Below are positions 44,634 through 55,929 of a DNA stretch of 64,000 nt, piece by piece. The notes under the pieces were generated by a model. The model ran no database searches and was not told the origin of the DNA. It worked only from the letters and a program-made list of their open reading frames with translations. The DNA is from Brachypterus glaber (Eukaryota > Arthropoda > Insecta > Coleoptera > Kateretidae), in assembly GCA_958510825.1 (NCBI GenBank), contig OY294045.1, positions 94,176,988 to 94,240,987 of the forward strand, in the 5' to 3' direction. The stretch's first letter is position 1. Each line of letters starts with the position of its first letter. The translations under genes and the position numbers were made by a program.

Positions 44634-45408
44634 ACATCGGCACTTAGTGCTACTAAGAGTGCCGATGTATTGAAATCTTCGCTGAAAAGTCAAAATCTTT
44701 GACCACGTTTTTTTTCACATTTTTCGACGTTTTAGACCATTCTGAGTCGAAATCAGTAAGAAAAATTTTTGCGTCCGTCTGTATGTATGTCTGTCTGTCT
44801 GGGTGTAAACTCTCTAACTCTATTTCTACATGAGATATCGACTTGCGGTTTTTTGCATATTGTTTCCTATCGTATTCCGAAGAGCTGATTAGATTTTGGG
44901 GGTAAACGATTGGGGGTAAGGGGGTAAAAATAGGATAAAACTCCTATTTTTAGCATTTTTTGTTTATAATTAAGGCAATTATTATTGTATTTGGTTAATT
45001 TAGCACTTATATAAATGATAATTTTAAATTGGTCAAAAAATGTTATAAACAACGTTTTCCTACAACGCATTGTTTTCGAGATATTGGCGTTTAAAGCAGT
45101 AAAAGGTTTTTTTAGCATATCTCACATATTTATAACCCGATTTCTAAAAATTATATTTTAAATAAAAGCTCTTTTTAAGCCCTATAAAAAATTTTATATA
45201 CAGTTTTTTGCTAGAATATAATGTTTTAAAGATACAGAATTTCTTCTTCTTCTTACTGTTTGGCTTTTGTCGCTAGACTAATTAGCCAGTAACATAGATA
45301 CAGAATTTAAAATCAAATAAAACACCTAGATTGAAATTTGCAAACTAGATGGCTCTAGTGTACAATAGTGCCGATGTTTTGACAGGGTGCTTGCAACGTT
45401 TCAACTAA
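44634..45408 (-). mobile_element. HINE/mini-me-like element, copy E
   Basis: Reverse-strand copy with a perfect terminal hairpin (44634-44668), a GTCTGTCTGTCTG-type run at 44777-44801 and an end reading CAACTAA rather than CATCTAG. It is interrupted at 45243-45295 by a short retroposed fragment. Confidence 0.6.
45243..45295 (-). mobile_element. 53-bp retroposon 3' end with (GAA)n tail
   Basis: AGATACAGAATTT at 45230-45242 and 45296-45308 is a perfect 13-bp TSD. The insert, on the minus strand, reads ACTGGCTAATTAGTC.. and ends (GAA)4, like the 3' end of the element at 33293-33895. It is an extreme 5' truncation. Confidence 0.7.
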
Positions 45409-45419
45409 TTTTTGCATAA

Positions 45420-45655
45420 AATCTTCTCATAGGTTCATAAACTTTTTCAATCAAAAATAGTTAAAAGTAAATATTTGGGTTGGGCAAAAAAGCAAATTAT
45501 TAAAAAAGCCTTTCCCACACCGTTATTATAAAATGTTTTTTTTTTATATAAAATCTTGTCTTTTCTAGTTATAAATAGGTTCATAACAATTTTTTAATTA
45601 AGAATAGTTAACAGTAAATATTTTGGTCGGACAAAAAAAACTATTAAAAGTTGCA
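45420..45655. repeat. Degenerate tandem pair, about 150 bp
   Basis: AAAATCTT..T.ATAGGTTCATAA and AATAGTTAA.AGTAAATATTT..G recur in order about 150 bp apart. Function is unknown. 45660-46000 holds nothing recognised. Confidence 0.5.
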
Positions 45656-46008
45656 CCCCTAACCTTATTTTCCAATGCAATTGCCACTTCTAGTAACATA
45701 TTAGAAATTTTTATTAACTGTAGCGATAAAACACTTTAAGTAGTACACGTTTCAAGCAAAACCGTATTTCTTCATATATACAATTCAGCCGGGAGAAAAT
45801 TACTTATTAAAAATTTTCACCAGGTCTCCGACTGTACATGCATGGGTAACCTGCAGGACAGGGATAATCGAAGTTTTACTACATCAATTAGGTAATGTCG
45901 ACGGCAAAACAATAAACTCTATCTCTTGTTTGCAGGAACAATAAATAAAACATGTTCAAGTTTTAAAATATATTTCTCATAGATTATATAATGTATAATA
46001 TTATTGTA

Positions 46009-46899
46009 GTCCAGTCAAATACTAAATATAAATTGCAATATATGTACATGGGTTGATATTTTAAAGGGTAGTAGTGGATGGTAACAGAACAGTCCTGTTA
46101 GTTTTTCACCGGGTGATTTGCATAAGGGGTGTACGCTATCTTGAATTTTATGGGTGAGTTGCTTAATATGCAATGCATATCTATTATGCATCTTACAATA
46201 AAAATGCATATAACCAATTTTATTAAGGAGCTGATTTCCAACAATTTTTGTTTGGATCATTTTTTTAATATATCAATAACAATCGAGTTTAAAAAATAGC
46301 CATGTTGGAGGCGAAATGGTTTTTTCCATTTTTAAGCCAAATTATTCATCGCACGATAAAGGTGGTTATGGGCAAACTTATAACACTTAAAATTCTCTAT
46401 AAGTTTCATATGTGACATATTTTCATGGGTACTATGGTACGGTTATAGAGGGCGCAAATCTACTTTCAGAGCCCGTAACAAAATACTTATGAAAATGCAT
46501 AGTATTTAAAACTAATGGAGAATTTCAAGAGCTACTAGTTTGCTTATGACCACTTTTATCCTCCGATAAATAATTTGGCTGAAAAATCGAAAAAAACAAT
46601 TTTACCCCCAACATTGCCATTTTGGAATATTTGTAACTCGATTGATATTGATATATTAAAAAAATGAGTCTTACAAGAATTGTTGGAAATTTTCTCCTTA
46701 AAAAACTTGGTTATATACATTTTTATCGTAAGATGCATATTAAGCGAGATAATCGCACTCACCCCTAAAATTCAAGATAGCGCAAATCACCCGGTGAAAA
46801 ACTAACAGGGGTGTTCTGTTACTATCCACTACTACTAAAATATCAGCCCATGTACATTTATTGCAATTTAACACTGGAATATCTCGTTATTTGACTGGA
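46009..46899. mobile_element. 891-bp fold-back element with 8-bp TSD TTATTGTA
   Basis: TTATTGTA at 46001-46008 and 46900-46907. Ends GTCCAGTCAAAT and ATTTGACTGGA. Arms of about 400 bp pair GGTAGTAGTGGATGGTAACA with its inverse, and similarly CTTGAATTTTA and GCCATGTTGGAGG. A single-arm copy lies at 7481-8336. The reading frames inside are arm translations, not genes. 46908-47405 is featureless. Confidence 0.75.
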
Positions 46900-47409
46900 T
46901 TATTGTAAATCAATAAATCGCTGTTTTAAAATTAGAATTTCTATCTACAGAAAAATTGTTTTCTCTCAAAAAAAAAAAAAAATCGAGATCAGCAAAGAAA
47001 TTATAAAACGATCAGTTTATCAATCGCAGTTGAAAAAACATTTATTAGAATTTTTTTGTTTATATTTTTTGACGAACTTTTTGTCGTAAAAGCTTAAACA
47101 CGTTGGGTTGTGAGGAGCACCAATGAGTTTATTTTAAACAAAAAACATTTTACAATTTTTTAAGCAATATTATGCTAAATATTGCTTAAAATACTAAGTT
47201 ACTATTTTATAAATATTTTGCTGGCTGAAACTTATTTCACCCAGCACAATATTTCTTGCTGGCAGACTAACATTATTAATAATAGGTAATACCTAATATG
47301 TATTACCTGTTATTCAAAAACAAGCACCGTTTTTTAATTTTTTAACAATGAACCATCATCATCATCCCATATTTATATTTTGCCAGGTAATTTACAAAAG
47401 TACTAACTA

Positions 47410-48370
47410 AAGGGTGTTTTTTTTTAGAGGTTTGTTTTTTGAAATGGCAGCACTTTTTTTAGCGACAGCCGATTTGACAGCTGACAGCTGATTTATACTC
47501 AGTTTGGTTTGCCATTTTACCAGAACAACGCTTGCAAATTGTGCAAATTTACTTCGAAAATCGTGGTTCAGTTCGCCAAACTTATCGTGCATTTTACGAT
47601 CGACATAATCGTCCATCTGAGCAAGTAATTCGAAAAACCTTGGATCGTTTTTGCACCACGCATACTCTAATTGATAATACGTATCCGCAGAGAAGTCGTA
47701 CAGTGCGCACCGAAGAAGCTGTTGGTGCTGTGGAGCGTAGTGTTGGGATGCCGTTACATCCACAAAAAGTCACTGTTTGGTGTGCATTATGGGCTGGTGG
47801 AATCATTGGTCCATATTTCTTCAAAAATGATGCCGGCCAGAATGTTACAGTCAATGGAGAGCGCTATAGATCCATGATTACTGACTTTTTCGTTCCCCAA
47901 TTAAATGGTATTAATGTGGAAGAGCTGTGGTTTCAACAAAACGGCGCAACATGCCACACAGCACACGCCACAATTAATTTATTGAATGAAACATTCGATG
48001 AGCGCATAATTTCGCATAATGGACCTGTGAATTGGCCTCCAAGATCGTGTGATCTAACACCTTTGGATTACTTTCTGAGGGGATATGTGAAGTCGCTAGT
48101 CTACGCCGATAAACCAGAGACGATGGAAGACTTGGAAGCCAACATTAACCGCGTTATTGCCGATATACGGCCCCAGATGCTCGAAAGAGTAGTAGAAAAT
48201 TGGACTTCCAGATTGCGCTTTATTCGAGCCAGCCCATATGCCCGAAATTATATTTAAACAGTAATGGCATAAAATTATCTTTCCAATAAAGCCAATACCA
48301 TGGCCATTACTACGATTTTTATGTGTTTTATTTGATTTTAAAGTTCTATACCTCTAAAAAAAACACCCTT
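47410..48370 (+). mobile_element. Tc1/mariner-superfamily element, internally deleted (DD41D-type)
   Basis: TIRs AAGGGTGTTTTTTTTTAGAG and CTCTAAAAAAAACACCCTT are flanked by TA at 47408-47409 and 48371-48372. It contains one transposase frame on the plus strand. At 961 bp it is shorter than the roughly 1.3 kb expected of a full element, which fits the deletion in the transposase. Confidence 0.85.
47532..48257 (+). CDS. Tc1/mariner transposase, internally deleted and mutated
   Basis: Open frame of 241 codons. Residues 1-70 are the N-terminal helix-turn-helix region (QIVQIYFENRGSVRQTYRAF). Residues 75 onward are the catalytic core from VTVWCALWAGGIIGPYFF. About 100 residues between, including the first catalytic Asp, are missing. 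The second catalytic Asp is Asn here (WFQQNGATCHTA, residue 137; the family has QQDGA). The third is present in SCDLTPLDYF (Asp179), giving 41 residues between, as in the DD41D group. There is no ATG: the frame opens on TTG, and upstream codons also read through. Two lost catalytic residues mean no transposase activity, though the frame has no stops. Confidence 0.85.
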   Translation: MQIVQIYFENRGSVRQTYRAFYDRHNRPSEQVIRKTLDRFCTTHTLIDNTYPQRSRTVRTEEAVGAVERSVGMPLHPQKVTVWCALWAGGIIGPYFFKNDAGQNVTVNGERYRSMITDFFVPQLNGINVEELWFQQNGATCHTAHATINLLNETFDERIISHNGPVNWPPRSCDLTPLDYFLRGYVKSLVYADKPETMEDLEANINRVIADIRPQMLERVVENWTSRLRFIRASPYARNYI

Positions 48371-48471
48371 TATTTATAGAAATATTTTGAAAGTTTTCAA
48401 TTATGAACTTTTTGGAAAAAAATTAAATCAAAATTTAAATGCTGCAAAATGACACATCTCCCAGCTCCCTA

Positions 48472-48669
48472 CACTGATAGAATAACAGCGTAATTAATAC
48501 AACAACATTGTGTTATATATGCGATAACATTTGATGTCTTATTTATTAAAATTTCATGTTGTTTACCTCTTAGTTTTACAACTGGTTGTTGTATCGTATA
48601 ACATATTTACTTTATAACATATTACAAAATATGGTTGGCGCCTATATTACAACAACATTTCAATCAGTG
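48472..48669. mobile_element. 198-bp MITE, TA flanks
   Basis: CACTGATAGAA and TTTCAATCAGTG end next to TA at 48470-48471 and 48670-48671. ACAACAACATT words near both ends pair with TTGTTGTA inside. The short terminus CACTGA is shared with the MITE at 28916. Confidence 0.6.
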
Positions 48670-48856
48670 TAGAGCGATTTAAAAGACCGTTCGCATTTTA
48701 TTTGCGAATTGTTGAAAACTTCACATAGCCATATTTCAGAAACGGTTTGAGATAAAAAATTGAAATTTGGTATTTTTCTTAATCTCAGCACCCACTGTAA
48801 TTATACTAAAATGGTGAAGTAAAATTTGTATTTAAAGTGTGTTGATTTGCAATGGA

Positions 48857-50057
48857 ATGACTCATTACACAGCCCCACAAAAAAAAAGTCCGGATCTCTA
48901 GACCAGACATGTGTATCCTTATGTATTTTGGCCCGCTGAATCCGAATCCGAGGTCAGAAAAAGCCCTACACCCCAGGAATTGGCCCCAGAGGCCGAAAAT
49001 GGCCGCTGAAAGGTGTGAAACGGGAATTCCGGCATGACGGATGCTCAGGGCAGGTTGAGATTGCATTCTCAAGGCAAAGTCGAATTAGTGGGTAACCGAG
49101 CTTAGATCCGACAGGCATCGCGGCCCCTGAGGCCGGAAAATGGGCCTCTGGGGGCCGAAAAATCGAGATTTTCACGTCGGGATCGCAGCACTTCGATTTT
49201 CTTGTAACTTCAAACTGCAGCAACGTAAAGAGGCTGGAACCTCTTCCAGGCCCATTGAAATTCACACCCAGGGTCCGAAAAACGGGCCCTCAGGGCGGGA
49301 AAATCAAGATTTCCACGTCGTCATCACGGCACTCAAATTTCTATGGACTCTAAAACTCACGGAAACACTGGCAATGTAGCAACATTTCGAGGCCCATTGT
49401 AATTCATGCCCGGGCCCAGAAAATGGACCCTTAGGACCAGAAAATCAAAATTTCATGCCGGCATCACGGCGCTCGGGTTTCTACGGAATTTTAAACTTGA
49501 GAAACACCCAAGATGGTGGAACGGTTCAAAGCCCATTGTTCCAACATCGTCAGTGTTTCCTGAGTTTGAAAGTCCATAGAAACGTCAATGCCGTGATGAC
49601 GACGTGGAAATCTTGATTTTCCTGCCCTGAGGGCCCATTTTCCGGACCCTGGGCGTGAATTTCAATGGGCCTGGAAGAGGTTCCAGCCTCTTTACGTAGC
49701 TGCAGTTTGAAGTTTCAAGAAAATCCAAGTACTGCGATCCCGACGTGAAAATCTCGATTTTTCGGGCCCCAAGGGCCCATTTTCCGGCCTCAGAGGCCGC
49801 GATGCCTGTCGGATCTAACCACCGTTAGCCACTAATTTGACTTTGCCTTGAGAATGCAATCTCAACCTGCCCTGAGCATCCGTCATGCCGGAATTCCCGT
49901 TTCACACCTTTCAGCGGCCATTTTCGGCCTCTGGGGCCAATTCCTGGGGTGTAGGGCTTTTTCTGACCTCGGATTCGGATTCAGCGGGCAAAAATACATA
50001 AGGATACACATGTCTGGTCTAGAGATCCAGACTTTTTTTTTTGTGTGGATGTGTTAT
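48857..50057. mobile_element. GC-rich 1.2-kb fold-back with internal tandem units
   Basis: Two arms of about 520 bp pair: CTCTAGACCAGACATGTG, CGCTGAATCCGAATCCGAG and GGGAATTCCGGCATGACG at the left recur inverted at the right. The loop is about 49400-49535. Inner parts of the arms consist of roughly 130-140-bp units, each with GGGCC..GAAAATC.AGATTT, CACG..ATC.C.GCACT and GGCCCATTG (about 49137, 49277 and 49418). G+C is near half, against an AT-rich neighbourhood. Several short frames read across it are not credible genes. Confidence 0.7.
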
Positions 50058-50935
50058 CAGTGATCGGACTTTGGATTTTTTAACAGGTACGCATTAAGGA
50101 AAACAGAATAATTTCATAAAACGCAAGATCATTTAAATTGTATTTAAAGTAACAAAAATACATTTTTATTGTTATGTAATTCTTGGTTTGTTGAATTTTA
50201 ATTTCATTTAATTTTGCTCTTTTGTCTAATGTATTATTTTAAATATTCCTGTGAAATCAAACTAATTTAAATACCTACAGTCAAATAAAATAAAAAGTAA
50301 AACAAAAAAGAGTGTGTACATAAATATGTTTTTTTCCTTTTTTTAAGATAAGCGAACAGATTTTAATATTCGGTGTGGTTCCTAGGTTGTTAAATATAAA
50401 ATAGAAATTAAGAGATCGTTCAAGTATTACGTAACCCAAATTTTCATCATTTTGGACCCCCACCTCCCCTGTAACGCTATTTTCCTATAACATTAACATG
50501 GGCGTAACACTCGAAAATGACGTTTAATAATTTTCTGACAGTAGATATGTAAAATCATCTGATTGTCACTTTCCAACCGTTATCATAGGCAACGAGTGGA
50601 AAGTAGGCACTAACTACTAACTAGGTCGTAGGAAAATGCGTTTTTCTTTGCACCACTTACATCGGTAGACTTGGAAAGGTCATTTTGTTTACATAAATGG
50701 GTTTTAATACAAAAAGAAATGCATTACCTCAAAAAAATTTAGAAAAGATTTTAATAATTTACTTTGAAAATAAAATACTAAAATAATTTCTTACATAACG
50801 CTTTTATTTACTATAGTAATACCAAAAACAATATCTGCAATATCTGTATGCAATACAAGTAATATTGTTATTAAATACTATAAATCACGTTTTCCTTAAT
50901 GCGGACCTGTTAAAAAATCCAAAGTCCGATCACTG
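50058..50935. mobile_element. Non-autonomous hAT-like element, copy 1
   Basis: Starts CAGTGATCGGACTTTGGA and ends with the inverse. The roughly 45-bp TIR continues through TTTTTTAACAGGT and GCATTAAGGAAAA. Contains a GTTCAAGTATTACGTAAC segment and a TGGAAAGTAGGCAC part. 54718-55579 is nearly identical. A clean 8-bp TSD is not visible here (TGTGTTAT / CTCATTAT). No transposase. Confidence 0.7.
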
Positions 50936-51170
50936 CTCATTATCACCAAAATTAAATTTTACTTTTGTCCAATTTAATGTTATATTAACGACAAAAAGTA
51001 AATACGTTATTTAAATGTATGTGGGAACATCATTAAAAGCCTTTTAGCATCACTATAAACGAAAATGTTATTTTTTTAAATAAATTACTTTGCTTTAATG
51101 ACCAATAAAATCATTTTAAAAATATTAATCGACAAGCAATTTAAAGTCAATAAATAAATCCAATACATTT

Positions 51171-52466
51171 AATAAGATATTTTTTAATCACCAAATAAAT
51201 TACCACTTTAATCTTTATTAGAACATTAGCGAGGAACACATAGCACTTCAATCATTATCTTAAGTTTTTAGTTTGCTTAAATATTAAGTTTAATGGTATT
51301 TTGATTATTAATAGAATCAAAACAGTTATTTATGGTACTAGTGGGTAAAGTAAGATATTGCCCATAAGAAAATTAACCTGCGAGGCGTCAGCCAAGCAGG
51401 TTAATTTTCGAGAGGGCAATATCGGTTTACCCATGAGTGCTATACAAGGTTTTATCCAATAAATAGCTTAGAAATTCATATTTTTATTAAAAATTTTAAT
51501 GACATTTACAAGAAAATAATTTGACAAGTGACAGTTGAGTAGGTAAAATAAATAATTATCCACTCAATAAAGTAAAAGCCACGCGGAGGTTATTTGTCAT
51601 TTAATAAGATATTTTTTAATCACCAAATAAATTACCACTTTAATCTTTATTAGAACATTAGCGAGGAACACATAGCACTTCAATCACATTATCTTAAGTC
51701 TTTGGTTTGCTTAAATATTAAGTTTAATGGTATTTTGATTATTAATAGAATCAAAACAGTTATTTATGGTACTAGTGGGTAAAGTAAGATATTGCCCATG
51801 AGAAAATTAACCTGCGAGGCGTCAGCCAAGCAGGTTAATTTTCGAGAGGGCAATATCGGTTTACCCATGAGTGCTATACAAGGTTTTATCGAATAAATAG
51901 CTTAGAAATTCATATTTTTATTAAAAATTTTAATGACATTTACAAGAAAATAATTTGACAAGTGACAGTTGAGTAGGTAAAATAAATAATTATCCATATC
52001 CACTCAATAAAGTAAAAGCCACGCGGAGGTTATTTGTCATTTAATAAGATATTTTTTAATCACCAAATAAATTACCACTTTAATCTTTATTAGAACATTA
52101 GCGATGAACACATAGCACTTCAATCACATTATCTTAAGTTTTTAGTTTGCTTAAATATTAAGTTTAATGGTATTTTGATTATTAATAGAATCAAAACAGT
52201 TATTTATGGTACTAGTGGGTAAAGTAAGATATTGCCCATGAGAAAATTAACCTGCGAGGCGTCAGCCAAGCAGGTTAATTTTCGAGAGGGCAATATCGCT
52301 TTACCCATGAGTGCCATACAAGGTTTTATCCAATAAATAGCTTAGAAATTCATATTTTTATTAAAAATTTTAATGACATTTACAAGAAAATAATTTGACA
52401 AGTGACAGTTGAGTAGGTAAAATAAATAATTATCCACTCAATAAAGTAAAAGCCACGCGGAGGTTA
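51171..52466. repeat. Three-copy tandem array, about 435-bp unit, with a long hairpin
   Basis: Unit starts at 51171, 51603 and 52043 (AATAAGATATTTTTTAATC). Each contains ATGGTACTAGTGGGTAAA, GATATTGCCC and AAAATTAACCTGC, the loop GAGGCGTCAGCCAA, then GCAGGTTAATTTT, GGGCAATATC and TTTACCCATGAGTGC. That is a hairpin with arms of about 50 bp. The element-like half matches 43809-44112; the other half (AATAAGATAT..AATAGAATC) is probably duplicated host flank. 50936-51170 is unremarkable AT-rich DNA. Confidence 0.85.
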
Positions 52467-53063
52467 ATATTAAGTTTATCTATTTAAAATAAAGCTGGTA
52501 ACTGTCTCATTATCTGTATGTATTGGATAAATAATCTTTTTCTTCAAGCGTACTAAAATGTTCATATTTTATAAGTGAACACACTAGTTAGAAGTGATCT
52601 ATTTTTTACAGTAAAAAAATAAGTTCCATGTTAGCAAAACCACCACTGGCGGCAGCACTCTTTGACTTTGATGACAGCCATACTTCAAACTTTTTGTTTA
52701 TTATGTAAACAGATGGTTGACTCGAGATTCTATGCAAAAACCTTGTGTGAAATTGATTAAAAATGATTGAAGAAGAATATATGGTTTATACACCTAAAAA
52801 TCTCTCCGAAATTGCAAATGCTACATTAGACAAGTTACCATCGAAATCGCGAAAAGTGTACGATTTAGCCTACAAAAAAAATTTAAAATGAGCTAAGGAA
52901 GGTTTAAGTTTATTTCGAAAGGGTTTTATTGGCCTATTTTAATAAAAAAAACATACTTTATTACTGAATAAATTAAATGCAAAAATTAATATTGAAAAAA
53001 ATATATTGGATGCTTGAAGAAAAAATAGTATGTTTCACTCAGAGGAAAATTGCTTTTTTTACT

Positions 53064-53317
53064 CAACGAACTAACAACTCTTCTCTCTAGAATACGCATA
53101 CCGTTAATATAAAGTATCGCCAACATCTCGGTTTGTTTATAAATAAATTGTAGGTATATTCAGGCCTGAACAATAACAATTACCAGTAACTGTTATTGTT
53201 GTCTCTGTTAGAACAAAGCTGTGCGAGTAAGACAGACAAATGTATATGTTGGCTACGTTTTTGTCAGTTTTTACAAATGAAATGCCTATTCTAGAAAGAA
53301 GAGTTATTAGTTCGTTG
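53064..53317. mobile_element. 254-bp MITE with 8-bp TSD, copy 1
   Basis: TTTTTACT at 53056-53063 and 53318-53325 flanks CAACGAACTAACAACTCTTC and GAAGAGTTATTAGTTCGTTG. The TIR is about 32 bp. Copy 2 is at 55930-56183. An 8-bp TSD suggests hAT. 52535-53055 has no recognised element. Confidence 0.8.
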
Positions 53318-53389
53318 TTTTTACTCGTCTGTAGTTTTCGGACTCGGCTTCGCGTCGTCCGTAAATTCTACAGACTAGTAAAAACAGCT
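53318..53389. repeat. CpG-tipped hairpin at the MITE edge
   Basis: TTTTTACTCGTCTGTAG and CTACAGACTAGTAAAAA enclose TTTTCGGACTCGG, then CTTCGCG, then TCGTCCGTAAATT. The hairpin base overlaps the target duplication of the neighbouring MITE, so the MITE inserted at its foot. Confidence 0.55.
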
Positions 53390-53404
53390 TCACTTTTCCT
53401 CTTA

Positions 53405-53828
53405 CACGGAAAGAAATTAGTGGGCTCTGCGCTATACATTATAAGATATTTGGTAACAGTGGAAAATTATAGTGATTTAAGCTATAGATTATAAGGGACA
53501 AAATAACTAATAATGTTAAAAATAAATTGGAAACGATTATATATATTACAGACACGATTATATTTATTACAGGCACTATTATAAATTTACAGAAATTTTA
53601 TTATATTATAAAAATTATTAGCACGGACAATAATTAAATCTATTTAAGCTATAAATGCCATAATATTTGTTATATTTTATTATTCACTAAACAATTAAAG
53701 TATTTCATATAAATTTTTACACTGACTGCCATAATTGTAAGAGAAAGCCTTGTATTTATATAATAAGCGATTATAATTTGCTTGGTATGTGTGTTATAGC
53801 GCTCCTAGCTATAATTTTTTTTTCCGTG
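53405..53828. mobile_element. CACGGAAA-type TIR element
   Basis: CACGGAAAGAAATTA and (inverse) CACGGAAAAAAAAATTA, with TA on both sides (53403-53404, 53829-53830). Internal GCGCTATA..TATAGCGC-type palindromes and TATTACAGGCAC repeats occur. Ends resemble those of 19939-21008. Confidence 0.5.
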
Positions 53829-54324
53829 TAGTAAAACAATATACTATTTTTTATTTACAATAACACAGTAGAACAAAATAAAATTTGACTTGTGCATTGA
53901 CCTGAAGGTATGATTTTCTTGTTAACTAGAGGGTACAGAATTCGAATCTGACTTTAAAAAATACAGCGTATTTTTTAAATATTAGCCCAGGTAAAGATTA
54001 TTTTATTTTTACAAAACCAGGAAATAGTTAAACCTGATGTAATATGTGGCTAGATTTGGATTCAGCGACCCATGATTAAAACAGGGCCCATGACTCGTAG
54101 GACCCAGACCTGTCCTCAAAAATTTCAATGTTTGTTTTTATTTTCTTTTTTGAAACAAAAAGTTTAAAAATTAAGAATTTAACAAAATATCTGTAAATAT
54201 TAAAAATGTATCAAACTCTGCCGTTATAACATTTTCTAATATGGTTTATATTAAATCCGCCAAACTTTATTGCCATATTGAATTCGCCATTTTAAACGTA
54301 TAATTTTCAATAATGGGTACTATA

Positions 54325-54710
54325 CTGTAAAAAATATATATGCAATTGCACATGATTCTGCACGTAAATGTGATTCAAAGCAAATACATGTAAAATTTAC
54401 TAGATTTTACATGTAATTTTACAATTTTATATGCAAATTACATGTAAAATTACAGGTAAAATCTAGTAAATTTTACAGAAAAAAATAAATATGTAAATTT
54501 ACATGCAGAAGCATAAGTAATGTGTTGCCATGCAGAGAAAAGTCAAAGTTACGAGATTTTACATGTAATTTTACGATTTTATATGAATTTTACATCTAAA
54601 TTACATGTAATATTCATATAAAATTGTAAAATTTAATTTAAAATGTCGTAAATTTTACTTGTACCTGCATGTTAACACATTACCTATTATTCTATTTAGT
54701 TTTTACTGTG
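54325..54710. mobile_element. Fold-back-like element filled with TTTTACATGTAA words
   Basis: CTGTAAAAAAT near 54325 and TTTTTACTGTG near 54710 are short inverted ends beside TA. Between them are at least eight palindromic TTTTACATGTAAAAT-type words and AGTAAATTTTAC / GTAAAATTTACT pairs. The boundaries are weak. 53830-54320 holds a B-box-like GAATTCGAATC at about 53938 but nothing firm. Confidence 0.45.
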
Positions 54711-54717
54711 TAATTAC

Positions 54718-55579
54718 CAGTGATCGGACTTTGGATTTTTTAACAGGTACGCATTAAGGAAAACAGAATAATTTCATAAAACGCAAGATCATTTAAATTG
54801 CATTTAAAGTTACAAAAATACATTATTATTGTTATGTAATTCTTGGTTTGTTTAATTTTAATTTCATTTAATTTTGCTCTTTTGTCTAATGTATTATTTT
54901 AAATATTCCTGTGAAATCAAACTAATTTAAATACCTACAGTCAAATAAAATAAAAAGTAAATCATAAGTGTACATAAATATGTTTTTTCCTTTTTTTAAG
55001 ATAAGCGAACAGATTTCAATATTCGGTGTGGTTCCTAGGTTGGTTAATATTAAATAGAAATTAAGGGAACGTTCAAGTATTACGTAACGCAACTTTTGAT
55101 CATTTTGGACCCCCACCCCCCCTGTAACGCTATTTTTCTATACCATTAACATGGGCGTAACACTCGAAAATGACGTTTACTAATTTTCTGACAGTAGATA
55201 TGTAAAATCATCTGATTGTCACTTTCCAACCGTTATCATAGGCAACGAGTGGAAAATAGGCACTAACTACTAACTAGGTCGTAGGAAAATACGTTTTTCA
55301 TTACACTACTTACATCGGTAGACGTGGAAAGGTCACTTTGTTTACATAAATCGGTTTTAATACAAAAAGAAATGCATTACTTCAAAAAAATTTAGAAAAG
55401 ATTTTAATAATTTACTTTGAAAATAAAATACTAAAATAATTTCTTACATAACGCTTTTATTTACTATAGTAATACCAAAAACAATATCAGTAAACAATAC
55501 AAGTAATATTGTTATTAAATACTATAAATCACGTTTTCCTTAATGCGGACCTGTTAAAAAATCCAAAGTCCGATCACTG
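54718..55579. mobile_element. Non-autonomous hAT-like element, copy 2, TSD GTAATTAC
   Basis: GTAATTAC at 54710-54717 and 55580-55587 is a perfect 8-bp TSD. TIR CAGTGATCGGACTTTGGA is as in copy 1. The 862 bp match 50058-50935 closely, with small indels. It inserted at the right end of the element at 54325-54710. Confidence 0.8.
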
Positions 55580-55929
55580 GTAATTACATACTAATTTTTA
55601 TCAAATTGGATTATTCACCAACCAACAAAACCTACTTGCTTCTTTTAAACAAGTCGGTTAAAAATGGCGTTTATTTAAATGTACAGATAACAGTGCGTTT
55701 AAATTATAGTTACAAAAAAAAATAAAAAAAAAATAGAATTTTTGAACTGGGTCCCATAACCTATAATAAACGTAAAGTAGTAGTAGTAATAGGTAAAATT
55801 CGAAAATATTCTGCTGCGACTCCAACTGCTGCTGACAGATTTAATATTTTTTAAATTTATTTTGAATCGCTGAGTCTGAAAGCATTTGCAGAATATGTTT
55901 TTATTATCTGGTTTTCAACATAATAGAAC

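Noticed and set aside
47407..47763. Minus-strand frames antisense to the transposase
   Set aside because: Shadow frames of the plus-strand transposase, which has clear family motifs.
48806..50063. Frames MRMQSQPALS.. on both strands
   Set aside because: Mirror translations of the two arms of the GC-rich fold-back; no domain.
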